Shown here piece after piece: positions 1 through 6,506 of a stretch of DNA of 64,000 bases. A program made the translations under genes and the position numbers. Numbering within the stretch: position 1 is the first letter of the stretch; the number at the start of each line of letters is the position of its first letter. The stretch is from Rikenellaceae bacterium (GTDB lineage Bacteria > Bacteroidota > Bacteroidia > Bacteroidales > Rikenellaceae), in NCBI GenBank assembly GCA_015060015.1, contig SUZG01000003.1, forward strand, positions 118,315 through 182,314, written 5' to 3'. The notes beneath the pieces were generated by a model. The model was not told the DNA's origin, did no database searches, and was given only the letters and a program-made list of their open reading frames with translations.

Positions 1-1
1 A

Positions 2-775
2 CGCTATGCCGAGAGCCGTCAGGAGATGGCCAAGCAGAAGAAGCTACCCACCTTCGAGGACCTCAATCCCAACCGTAAATTTGTAGATAACAGCGTCATA
101 GCACTCATCGCCAACAGCGACTCGGTGAATGACTATGTGGCTGCCAAGAAGCTCTCGTGGTCACAATCACCGGAGCTTATAAAGACCCTCTACTCGCAGT
201 TGGAGCAGAGTGACTACTACCAGAAGTATATGCTCTCGGAGGAGCACTCTTTCCGTGAGGATTTGGCTCTGGTACACGACTTCTACACCCACGAGTTGGA
301 GGAGTCAGAGCTTCTGGAGGAGGTATTGGACGAGCAGTCTATCCTCTGGAACGACGACCTCGGCTTCGCCCTTATTATGGTGGAACGCACGCTGTCGAAT
401 ATGCGTGCCTCACACGAGGAGGTCAAGGTTGTGGAGAAGTTCAAGAGTGAGGATGACCTTCTCTTTGCCAAGGAGCTGTTCACCAAGGCCGCACTCGGCT
501 TTGAAGATAGCGTCGCACTCATCGAGAAATACACCAGCAACTGGGATGTTGAACGCATAGCCTTTATGGATAACATAATCCTTGCGTTGGCCATCACCGA
601 GCTTACGGCGTTCAGCTCTATACCCGTGAAGGTTACGCTGGACGAGTATATCGAGATATCGAAGTTCTACTCTACCCCGGGTAGCAGCAACTTCATCAAT
701 GGTATCCTCGACCGCATCGTGGCAGCACTCAACGCCGAGGGTAAGATTAAGAAGAGTGGACGAGGCTTACTCTAA
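2..775 (+). CDS. nusB: Transcription antitermination factor NusB, 5'-truncated by the window edge
   Basis: NusB binds boxA RNA with NusE (S10) and supports processive rRNA transcription. The frame stays open upstream of the first ATG (base 26) to base 2, and Bacteroidetes NusB proteins carry a long N-terminal extension (about 300 aa), so the true start lies outside the window; 257 residues are visible. The C-terminal half is a helical NusB domain containing the recognisable stretch WDVERIAFMDNIIL, followed by a helix with PVKVTLDEYIEISKFYST and ending FINGILDRIV. The stop codon TAA shares its last base with the ATG of the next gene, so the two are translationally coupled. The nusB, DUF1573, yajC order is one I associate with Bacteroidales, which supports the call. 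Confidence 0.9.
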   Translation, partial: RYAESRQEMAKQKKLPTFEDLNPNRKFVDNSVIALIANSDSVNDYVAAKKLSWSQSPELIKTLYSQLEQSDYYQKYMLSEEHSFREDLALVHDFYTHELEESELLEEVLDEQSILWNDDLGFALIMVERTLSNMRASHEEVKVVEKFKSEDDLLFAKELFTKAALGFEDSVALIEKYTSNWDVERIAFMDNIILALAITELTAFSSIPVKVTLDEYIEISKFYSTPGSSNFINGILDRIVAALNAEGKIKKSGRGLL

Positions 776-1200
776 TGGCAAGGCTTTGGCTCTGGGCAAC
801 AACGCTTGCCGCCGTGATATTGTGTGGTTGTGGGGGTAACACTCCGCAGAAAACCACCCATATAGCCGACCGGGAGATAACCCTCACCGAGGAGGCTTTC
901 GAGGCGGGCATAAGCGACACATTACAGCTGGGCCGTATGCGTCAGGGCGAGATTATAGCCAAGACCATACGCCTGCACAATGGCAGTGAGAAGCCTGTGG
1001 TCATCATACGCGAGGCCACCTCGTGCGGTTGCACCACGGCACAATATCTGCGTCAGCCCATAGCACCCTCATCATCCTGCGACATCACCATAGAGTTCGA
1101 CTCGCAGGGTCAGCTGGGCTGGCAAATGAAACTTATGGAGTTTTATTTCGCCGAAAAGGCCACTCCGCTGAAAATATACATAGATGCGGAGGTCGAGTAG
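775..1200 (+). CDS. DUF1573 domain lipoprotein
   Basis: A 141-aa small exported lipoprotein. The N-terminus is a short signal peptide with the lipobox LCGC, predicting lipidation at Cys19. Residues about 45-135 form a DUF1573 (immunoglobulin-like, ASH/MSP-related) domain with the conserved SCGCT motif. DUF1573 proteins are common in Bacteroidetes next to nusB and yajC; their biochemical role is not established. The start overlaps the nusB stop by one base. The sequence offers no catalytic motif, so a structural or protein-binding role in the periplasm is only an inference. Confidence 0.8.
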   Translation: MARLWLWATTLAAVILCGCGGNTPQKTTHIADREITLTEEAFEAGISDTLQLGRMRQGEIIAKTIRLHNGSEKPVVIIREATSCGCTTAQYLRQPIAPSSSCDITIEFDSQGQLGWQMKLMEFYFAEKATPLKIYIDAEVE

Positions 1201-1224
1201 GCTTGCATATTGGGGAATAATGCT

Positions 1225-1232
1225 TACCTTTG
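1225..1232 (+). promoter_or_regulatory. Promoter -7 box for yajC
   Basis: TACCTTTG matches the Bacteroidetes -7 consensus TAnnTTTG. It lies about 70 bp before yajC, in the gap after the DUF1573 gene, so yajC can be transcribed on its own. Confidence 0.55.
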
Positions 1233-1303
1233 CCAACGGCTACGGCCTCAAAGGGGCGAGGTGGCACAGACAGGACAATTAATAACTTAAAAGAATATTT
1301 ACT

Positions 1304-1621
1304 ATGATGAATTTACTTCAAGCAGATGCAGCTGCTGCACAGCAGCCCGGTATGGGTGGTTTCTGGATTATGATGCTTTTGATGATTGCCGTGATGTACT
1401 TCTTTATGTGGCGTCCCGAGTCAAAGCGTCGTAAGGAGATGGCAAAGTTCCGTGACGGATTGAAGAAGGGCGATAAGATTATCACCGCCGGTGGTATCTA
1501 TGGCACCGTAAAGGAGGTTAAGCAGGGCGAGCCTACCATCCTTATTGAGGTGGACAGCAATGTTACCTTGCGTATCGACAAGAATATGGTTGTTGCCGAT
1601 AACTCACAGTTACAGAAATAG
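1304..1621 (+). CDS. yajC: Preprotein translocase accessory subunit YajC
   Basis: A 105-aa inner-membrane protein that associates with SecDF and stimulates Sec-dependent export. After a short Ala/Gln-rich N-terminus there is a single transmembrane helix (about residues 19-36, FWIMMLLMIAVMYFFMWRP), followed by the basic RPESKRRKEM stretch and the compact cytoplasmic domain with GDKIITAGGIYGTVKEV, the YajC hallmark. Length is normal for the family. Translation could begin at either of two adjacent ATGs (1304 or 1307). A strong hairpin terminator follows the stop. Confidence 0.95.
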   Translation: MMNLLQADAAAAQQPGMGGFWIMMLLMIAVMYFFMWRPESKRRKEMAKFRDGLKKGDKIITAGGIYGTVKEVKQGEPTILIEVDSNVTLRIDKNMVVADNSQLQK

Positions 1622-1642
1622 TTATCCGCCCGCAAGAAAAGA

Positions 1643-1683
1643 CAAAGAGGTCCGATGCCAATCAGGTATCGGACCTCTTGTTT
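1643..1683 (+). terminator. Rho-independent terminator after yajC
   Basis: AGAGGTCCGAT pairs with ATCGGACCTCT (11 bp) around an 11-nt loop, and the downstream arm runs into TTGTTT. Flanking A and T residues extend the stem, so it may also work on the opposite strand. Confidence 0.75.
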
Positions 1684-1689
1684 AATCCA

Positions 1690-1828
1690 ACTGACGCACG
1701 AAGCAAGTGCAGAGGCAAATTTTGAATTTTGAACCGACGCTGCGGAGCGAGGGCAGAGGGTGCTTGCACACTTTGCCGAGCCGCGAGGAGGAAACGAGGG
1801 TTTACCCCTCGTAATTTTGAATTTTTGC
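1690..1828 (-). repeat. Family B dispersed repeat, rearranged copy B1
   Basis: The stretch 1690-1720 (GACGCACGAAGCAAGTGCAG and onward) is the reverse complement of the end of the copy near 6450-6475. It is followed by TTTTGAATTTTGAA, then by GCGGAGCGAGGGCAGAGGG-type sequence and a second AATTTTGAATTTTTG. It looks like a mosaic or partly degenerate copy. No ORF is credible here. Confidence 0.6.
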
Positions 1829-1831
1829 CCC

Positions 1832-2302
1832 CTACTCTTCCAGTTCAAACTCGCGGAAGCCGAACTCGTCGCGGGCTCGCTGCTTGGGCGTAAGGAAATA
1901 GATACAATGCCCCTGCGAGCACAGCTCTCCCTCTGCATCGAAGAGCTCCACATCAATATCTATCACCTGGCGACGCTGCCTCGCAACACGGGCACGAAGC
2001 GTGATATGTTCCTGGTCGATAACCACCTGTTTTTTATAACGCATCTCCAAGTGTGATGTAACGCCACTCGTCTGGAACTTGCGGAATATCACCCAGCTGG
2101 CTATCTCATCCACCAGCACCGCCTGTATGCCGCCGTGCAGCGTGTTATGCCAGCTCTCGAAAGTTACGCGTGGATGCCAATGGCACACCACATCGTCACC
2201 ATCCTCATAAAACTCCATCTTCAAGCCCGACTCGTTGTTCGGGTCACAGCCGTAGCAGTGATAGGCAGGCTCCCCCACCCACGGATTCTTTATCTTCTTC
2301 AT
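1832..2302 (-). CDS. PaaI-family hotdog thioesterase
   Basis: A 156-aa protein of the hotdog fold, expected to hydrolyse acyl-CoA thioesters in the cytoplasm. The motif WHNTLHGGIQAVLVDEIASW is the 4HBT/PaaI signature (HGG followed by an acidic residue on the long central helix). An N-terminal CYGCDPNNESGLK segment, typical of the PaaI subgroup with a Cys-x-x-Cys-like start, precedes the domain. The true substrate cannot be read from sequence. It follows the TSCPD gene with a 3-bp gap on the same strand, so the two probably form one transcript. Confidence 0.8.
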   Translation of the reverse strand: MKKIKNPWVGEPAYHCYGCDPNNESGLKMEFYEDGDDVVCHWHPRVTFESWHNTLHGGIQAVLVDEIASWVIFRKFQTSGVTSHLEMRYKKQVVIDQEHITLRARVARQRRQVIDIDVELFDAEGELCSQGHCIYFLTPKQRARDEFGFREFELEE

Positions 2303-2305
2303 AGC

Positions 2306-2560
2306 CTACTGTTCCATTATCTTACGCAGAGCCTTTGCCAGCTGGTCGGGACACGAAGTACCCTTGCGACCGCAATTGATACCTTCGAGGCGAGATATGA
2401 CCTCCTCGGCACGCATACCCGCAGCCAATGCCGCCACGCCCTGCGTATTACCCTGACAGCCACCTATAAACTCCACCTTGCTGACCACATTCGCATCGGT
2501 CAGCTCCACAACTATCGCTTGCGAGCATACGCCACAAGTCGGAAAGACCATCTTCTTCAT
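2306..2560 (-). CDS. TSCPD domain protein (TIGR03905 type)
   Basis: A small 84-aa protein built entirely of a TSCPD domain, the fold also found at the C-terminus of vitamin-B12-dependent ribonucleotide reductases. The hallmark GTSCPDQLAKAL is near the C-terminus, with CGVCS and GGCQGN earlier; the conserved cysteines suggest metal or nucleotide-related binding. An upstream in-frame ATG at 2599 exists, but the start at 2560 (MKKMVFPTCGVCS) fits the family length and puts the promoter box outside the coding region. Function of the stand-alone domain is unknown. Confidence 0.75.
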   Translation of the reverse strand: MKKMVFPTCGVCSQAIVVELTDANVVSKVEFIGGCQGNTQGVAALAAGMRAEEVISRLEGINCGRKGTSCPDQLAKALRKIMEQ

Positions 2561-2596
2561 CCTAAAATCAATATCAAAACAGTGACAATTTTCACA

Positions 2597-2604
2597 CAAA
2601 GGTA
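2597..2604 (-). promoter_or_regulatory. Promoter -7 box for the TSCPD/thioesterase pair
   Basis: CAAAGGTA on the plus strand reads TACCTTTG on the minus strand, 36 bp upstream of the chosen ATG. It overlaps the longer ORF version, which favours the shorter start. Confidence 0.55.
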
Positions 2605-2641
2605 AGAAATTTGCATTAAAAGTGCTCTTTATCGCTGTAAG

Positions 2642-2675
2642 TTGGTCATAATCTAACTACAATTTTGTACATTTG
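2642..2675 (+). promoter_or_regulatory. Promoter for the BaiN-like flavoprotein gene
   Basis: A -33-like TTGG at 2642 precedes TACATTTG at 2668-2675, an exact TAnnTTTG box. The ATG follows after 23 bp, implying a short leader. Confidence 0.55.
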
Positions 2676-2698
2676 TAGAAAATTTAACCCCACAGACA

Positions 2699-3946
2699 AT
2701 GTACGACCTGATAGTTATAGGAGCAGGAGCAGCGGGACTTATGGCAGCCGCAACAGCAGCACGAGCAGGAAAGCAGGTGTTGCTAATGGAGAAAATGGAG
2801 AAGGCAGGACGCAAAATCCGCATCTCGGGCAAGGGCCGTTGCAACCTCACAAACGCACGCCCCGCCGAGGAGTTCAAGGAGGCGATACGCACCAATGCCG
2901 ACTTCTTTGATGTGGCTTTTGCCGAGTTCAACAACAAAGCTACGATACGCTTTTTTGAACGTTTGGGTGTGAAGCTCGACATTGAACGAGGTCAGCGTGT
3001 ATTCCCCCACAGCGGCAAGGCGTGGGACATAGCCAATGCGTTGGAGGACTACTGCAAGGACAATGGCGTGGAGTTTATGTTCAACACCCGCGTCTGCGAG
3101 ATTCTCACCCTCGGGGGTAAGGTCTATGGCGTGGAGTATATCAACAAGCGAGGCTTCAAACGCAAGGAGGAGGCTGCTAATGTCATCATCGCTACGGGCG
3201 GCGTAAGCTACCCGGGCACAGGCTCTACGGGCGACGGTTACATCTTTGCCGACCAGGTGGGCCACACCGTCGAGGCGGTACGCCCCTCACTCACCCCACT
3301 ACGCACCTCGCATCCGCAGGCGAAGTTCCTCAATGGTCTGCTGCTGAAAAACATCAATGCCAAGCTATACATCGACGACGAGCTGCGTCAGGAGGAGTTC
3401 GGCGAGATAAGCTTCTCGGACCGAGGCATAGAGGGTGCTGTGGCATTGCGTGTGAGCCGTGATGCGGTGGATGCCCTTATCGACGAGAAACGCGTGAAGC
3501 TGGTTATCGATTGCAAGCCCGCCCTCACCGAAGAGATACTCACCGAACGCATCAAGCGAGAGATTGCCGAGATGCAACCCGACGAGTTCTTCTCGGAGTT
3601 GTTGCGTAAGTTGGTGCCGAAGCATTTGGTTATACCCATTGCTCACGAGCTGGACGTACACTCAAAGAACTACATACGCAAAGTCACCGACGCGGAGATT
3701 ACCCGTCTGGTAAAGGTTTTGAAAGGCTTTGTATTCCCCATCACCGACTATGCACCCTTTGAGTATGCTGTGGTGACGGCTGGTGGCGTACGCTGCGACG
3801 AGGTGAACAAATACACTATGGAGTCGCTGAAAGTCAAGGGACTCTACTTCGCCGGCGAGGTACTCGACATCGACGCCAACACGGGTGGCTACAACTTGCA
3901 GATAGCCTTCTCGACGGGTCGTTTGGCAGGTCAGTTAAAGAAGTAG
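2699..3946 (+). CDS. HI0933/BaiN-family FAD-dependent oxidoreductase
   Basis: A 415-aa cytoplasmic flavoprotein. The N-terminal Rossmann motif VIGAGAAGLMAA binds FAD; GRKIRISGKGRCNLTN and GVSYPGTGSTGDGY are the family signatures, and the C-terminal TAGGVRCDEV plus GLYFAGEVLDIDANTGGYNLQ closes the FAD site. The family includes E. coli YhiN and clostridial BaiN, the latter implicated in reducing bile-acid double bonds, but most members have no proven substrate. It has its own promoter and heads a short + strand run with the next two genes. Given the steroid operon 11 kb away a link is tempting, but the family is near-universal in Bacteroidetes, so this stays unproven. Confidence 0.8.
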   Translation: MYDLIVIGAGAAGLMAAATAARAGKQVLLMEKMEKAGRKIRISGKGRCNLTNARPAEEFKEAIRTNADFFDVAFAEFNNKATIRFFERLGVKLDIERGQRVFPHSGKAWDIANALEDYCKDNGVEFMFNTRVCEILTLGGKVYGVEYINKRGFKRKEEAANVIIATGGVSYPGTGSTGDGYIFADQVGHTVEAVRPSLTPLRTSHPQAKFLNGLLLKNINAKLYIDDELRQEEFGEISFSDRGIEGAVALRVSRDAVDALIDEKRVKLVIDCKPALTEEILTERIKREIAEMQPDEFFSELLRKLVPKHLVIPIAHELDVHSKNYIRKVTDAEITRLVKVLKGFVFPITDYAPFEYAVVTAGGVRCDEVNKYTMESLKVKGLYFAGEVLDIDANTGGYNLQIAFSTGRLAGQLKK

Positions 3947-3980
3947 CACAAATAACGCAAGAAACAACACACAGGGCGAG

Positions 3981-4505
3981 ATGAAAATCACGGGACGCAA
4001 CATAAAACGACGCTTGTATGGTTTGAGGAATATTCCCTCAAATATCAAGCGTGCACGTTACTGGCGTGGTCACGGCGTTCACTCGCCATTTGTATATAAC
4101 ATTGTAAGGCAGGTCTTTATGTGCCGCGAGTTAAAGTCCGACGACAGGTCATTATACGAGGCTCTATCTTCGCTTGGCATACCCCGCCGCCGCTGCATAC
4201 AGTTACAAAACCTGCTGCACCACTGCAACTACACCACATTTGAAATAGACCCCAAAAGAGAGGATTTCAGCGGTGTAGATATGGTCATAACCACCATAGA
4301 GATTGAGCCTGACAAACTCGCTATAATGGCCGAAAAAGCAACGCAGAGTGGCTCTACACTCTGCATTATGGCACCCACCTACGATGCCCCACGACACAAG
4401 GCGTGCGAGGCTTTGGTGGCACAACATCGCTGCACCAGCATCGACAACAGAGGCTACCTTCTACTCTTCAACAACTACTTACCTAAACAAATATTCAAAC
4501 TATGA
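3981..4505 (+). CDS. Shortened SAM-methyltransferase-like protein
   Basis: A 174-aa basic protein. Near its start it has RARYWRGHGVHSPFVYNIVR, closely resembling the N-terminal signature of a Bacteroidetes class I SAM-dependent methyltransferase family (usually about 230-250 aa), and it ends LLLFNNYLPKQIFKL like that family. However the glycine-rich SAM-binding loop that should follow is absent and about 70 residues are missing. Only the later strand (SGVDMVITTIEI) and a following helix are recognisable. It may be a degenerate or repurposed enzyme. The stop overlaps the ATG of the adenosyltransferase gene by 4 bp, so it is still under translational coupling. Confidence 0.5.
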   Translation: MKITGRNIKRRLYGLRNIPSNIKRARYWRGHGVHSPFVYNIVRQVFMCRELKSDDRSLYEALSSLGIPRRRCIQLQNLLHHCNYTTFEIDPKREDFSGVDMVITTIEIEPDKLAIMAEKATQSGSTLCIMAPTYDAPRHKACEALVAQHRCTSIDNRGYLLLFNNYLPKQIFKL

Positions 4506-5053
4506 AAGTATATACCAAGCAGGGCGACAAAGGCCTGACTTCACTCATCGGTGGAGAGAGAGTATTCAAGACAGATGTACGCGTCGAGGCGTATGGCACA
4601 GTGGACGAGCTGGTGGCATTCATAGCCTTGCTGGCCGACAAACTCGCCGATGATGACCGCTTCGATGAGCATACCTCGATGCTGCGTAAGGTGGAGTCGC
4701 ACCTGATGACCGTAGAGGCACTGCTGGCCGTAGGCCGTGACGGCGAGGATAAGGTTGCACCCCTCGGCATTGAGCCAACCACCACTTTGGAGCAGGCTAT
4801 TGACGCTATGCAGGCAAAGCTGCCAGCCATTACAAAGTTCACCATTCCGGGTGGCGACGAGAGAATATCTATGTGCCACGTCTGCCGCACCGTATGCCGC
4901 CGTGCCGAACGTATGGCCCTTGTGGTATCGCAGCAGCACGACCTCTCGGACGATGTTCTGGCATACCTCAACCGCCTGTCGGACTATCTCTATCTACTTG
5001 GACGTACGGTAACAATGATTACCCACACCGAGGAGATTTTGTGGATACCGTAG
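4502..5053 (+). CDS. pduO: PduO-type ATP:cob(I)alamin adenosyltransferase
   Basis: A 183-aa trimeric cytoplasmic enzyme that transfers the adenosyl group from ATP to cob(I)alamin, making coenzyme B12. The N-terminal TKQGDKGLTSLIGGERVFK is the ATP-binding signature of the PduO family, followed by EAYGTVDELVA, and the C-terminal half has the FTIPGGDE and CRRAERMAL (usual form RRAER) elements. Length is typical. It overlaps the previous gene by 4 bp (ATGA). No cobalamin riboswitch was noticed upstream. The product probably supplies adenosylcobalamin to B12-dependent mutases encoded elsewhere. Confidence 0.92.
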   Translation: MKVYTKQGDKGLTSLIGGERVFKTDVRVEAYGTVDELVAFIALLADKLADDDRFDEHTSMLRKVESHLMTVEALLAVGRDGEDKVAPLGIEPTTTLEQAIDAMQAKLPAITKFTIPGGDERISMCHVCRTVCRRAERMALVVSQQHDLSDDVLAYLNRLSDYLYLLGRTVTMITHTEEILWIP

Positions 5054-5167
5054 AGAGCTGATATCTGATTATATATAGAATATCAAAAAGTATTTGTCAC
5101 ATTTACACTTTTTTACATTCAGCACAATTGTTGTCATATACAAGCAGAATAATTTTGAATGCTGAAT

Positions 5168-5198
5168 TTTGAATTTTGAATTACAACATATATCTTTG
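5168..5198 (+). promoter_or_regulatory. Promoter of the DUF2795 gene, built from a TTTTGAA repeat
   Basis: A tract of AATTTTGAA units (about 5152-5182) contains TTTG at 5168-5171; exactly 19 bp later comes TATCTTTG at 5191-5198. This is a full Bacteroidetes promoter (TTTG-N19-TAnnTTTG). The same repeat-derived arrangement drives tRNA-Gln and the steroid operon. Confidence 0.7.
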
Positions 5199-5236
5199 CG
5201 GCCAATTATAGGAAATAACTTAAAAACTATATAATT

Positions 5237-5458
5237 ATGTATTGGACATTAGAGTTGGCATCGAAGCTTGAAGATGCACCATGGCCAGCAACAAAAGAGG
5301 AGCTTATCGACTACGCCATTCGTTCAGGCTCGCCTTTGGAGGTCTTGGAAAACTTACAGGAGATTGAGGACGAGGGCGACATCTACGAGTCAATCGAGGA
5401 CATCTGGCCCGACTACCCCTCAAAGGATGACTTCTTCTTTAACGAGGAGGAGTATTAA
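5237..5458 (+). CDS. DUF2795 family small protein
   Basis: A 73-aa very acidic protein. The N-terminus (LASKLEDAPWPATKEELIDY) and the following ENLQEIEDEGDIYESIEDIWPDYP segment match the DUF2795 family, which is widespread in Bacteroidetes and of unknown function. The sequence shows no signal peptide and no metal motif. It stands alone between its own promoter and a strong terminator, so it forms a monocistronic unit. Confidence 0.75.
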   Translation: MYWTLELASKLEDAPWPATKEELIDYAIRSGSPLEVLENLQEIEDEGDIYESIEDIWPDYPSKDDFFFNEEEY

Positions 5459-5468
5459 GAGAACTACG

Positions 5469-5502
5469 GACTACTGCGTTTGTGCGGTAGTCTTTTTTTT
5501 TA
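5469..5502 (+). terminator. Terminator after the DUF2795 gene
   Basis: GACTACTGC and GCGGTAGTC pair around GTTTGT, followed by nine Ts. Confidence 0.85.
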
Positions 5503-5537
5503 CACATTGACCAATCTATTTACTAATAAGTACAATT

Positions 5538-6089
5538 ATGAAAAAGTTAGAAAAACCCGCTATTTTAGTTGTTGATATGCTCAACGACTTTGTAACCGGT
5601 GCATTGACTTGCGACCGAGGTAAAGCTATCGTTCCCGCTACTGCCGAACTGCTGGATGCGGCTCGTGCTGCGGGTGTTCCCGTAATCTTCTGCAACGATG
5701 CCCACCGTGCCGGTATCGACCGCGAGTGTGAGCTCTGGGGCGACCACGCCATCGTAGGCACCGAGGGTGCAGAGGTTATTCCCGAGTTGAAACTCTCGGA
5801 CAAGGACTACGTTGTTCCCAAGCGTCGTTACAGTGGTTTCTTCCAGACCGACCTTGACATCCTGCTCAAAGAGCTGGGCGTAAAGACTGTCGTAATGACA
5901 GGCTTGCATACCCATATGTGCGTGCGTCACACATCGGCTGATGCCTACTGCTTGGGTTACGATGTTGTAGTGGCAAAGCAGGCTACCGACTCATTCACCG
6001 AGGAGGACTATGTAAGCGGCCTGGCCTACTTGAAGACCTGCTACGGAGCCGACGCCTACACCAACGAGGAGTTGGTAAAGATGTTCTAA
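5538..6089 (+). CDS. Isochorismatase/nicotinamidase-like cysteine hydrolase
   Basis: A 183-aa cytoplasmic hydrolase. The catalytic triad of the family is visible: Asp13 in AILVVDMLNDF, Lys95 in VVPKRRYSGF, and Cys128 in GLHTHMCVRHT, the last preceded by the usual cis-peptide region. Relatives include nicotinamidase, isochorismatase and biuret hydrolase; the metal-binding histidines of true nicotinamidase (DxHxxxH) are not evident, so the substrate is left open. A hairpin terminator lies just after the stop. Confidence 0.8.
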   Translation: MKKLEKPAILVVDMLNDFVTGALTCDRGKAIVPATAELLDAARAAGVPVIFCNDAHRAGIDRECELWGDHAIVGTEGAEVIPELKLSDKDYVVPKRRYSGFFQTDLDILLKELGVKTVVMTGLHTHMCVRHTSADAYCLGYDVVVAKQATDSFTEEDYVSGLAYLKTCYGADAYTNEELVKMF

Positions 6090-6107
6090 CCACTCCCTAA
6101 TACAACA

Positions 6108-6143
6108 AAAAAAGAGCAAAGATTTAGGTCTTTGCTCTTTTTC
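6108..6143 (+). terminator. Terminator after the isochorismatase-like gene
   Basis: AAAGAGCAAAGA and TCTTTGCTCTTT form a 12-bp stem with a 6-nt loop, followed by Ts. The same stem sequence recurs near 24930 and 31330. Confidence 0.85.
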
Positions 6144-6241
6144 TTATCTTTTATCTTTAATCCCGCTTTGCGGTCTTTTAGCTCTCCGCAACAACATAGT
6201 CTGCAAGCAGCCTCTCTCTACGGCTTAATCGTAATTTTGAA

Positions 6242-6383
6242 CGGATTTATCCATTTTAGGCTTGTTGCTAAAAAAAGATTCTCACGCATTTGTTTTTCGT
6301 CACTCTGAGGGAGGCTTGCCGACCGTGAGAGTCTAAAAACAAATGCTCAGAATAACGTTACAAGCCTAAAAGATATAATTCCG
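6242..6383 (+). repeat. Family A MITE-like element, copy A1
   Basis: It begins CGGATTTATCC and ends AGATATAATTCCG. The termini are imperfect inverted repeats containing TTTTAGGCTTGT and its complement. The inside carries the shared core (GATTCTCACGCATTTGTTTT, CACTCTGAGGGAGGCTTGCC, GTGAGAGTCT) seen in four other places. It is inverted relative to copy A4. No coding capacity. Confidence 0.75.
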
Positions 6384-6384
6384 T

Positions 6385-6505
6385 TGAATTTTAACCCGAC
6401 ACAAGGTCGGCTTTTCCTCCTTCTTGCAAGGCATAGTGCAAATAAATTTGCCTCTGCACTTGCTTCGTGCGTCGGTTGAATTCTTAATTTTGAATTTTGA
6501 ATTCT
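6385..6505 (+). repeat. Family B dispersed repeat, copy B2
   Basis: It reads GAATTTTAACCCGACACAAG, then GGTCGGCTTTTCCTCCTTCT and TGCAAGGCATAGTGCAAATA, then a segment ending CGTGCGTCGGTTGAATT, and finishes with AATTTTGAATTTTGAATT. It is nearly identical to copy B3 (13608-13722). It abuts element A1 and fills the space up to the stop of dcp. Confidence 0.8.
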
Positions 6506-6506
6506 T

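Noticed and set aside
2699..3946. HI0933 flavoprotein as a definite bile-acid BaiN partner of the steroid operon
   Set aside because: The family is almost universal in Bacteroidetes and lies 11 kb away in another transcript; no specific evidence links them.
4502..5053. Cobalamin riboswitch upstream of pduO
   Set aside because: pduO overlaps the previous gene by 4 bp, and no B12-box-like conserved segment was seen in the preceding region.
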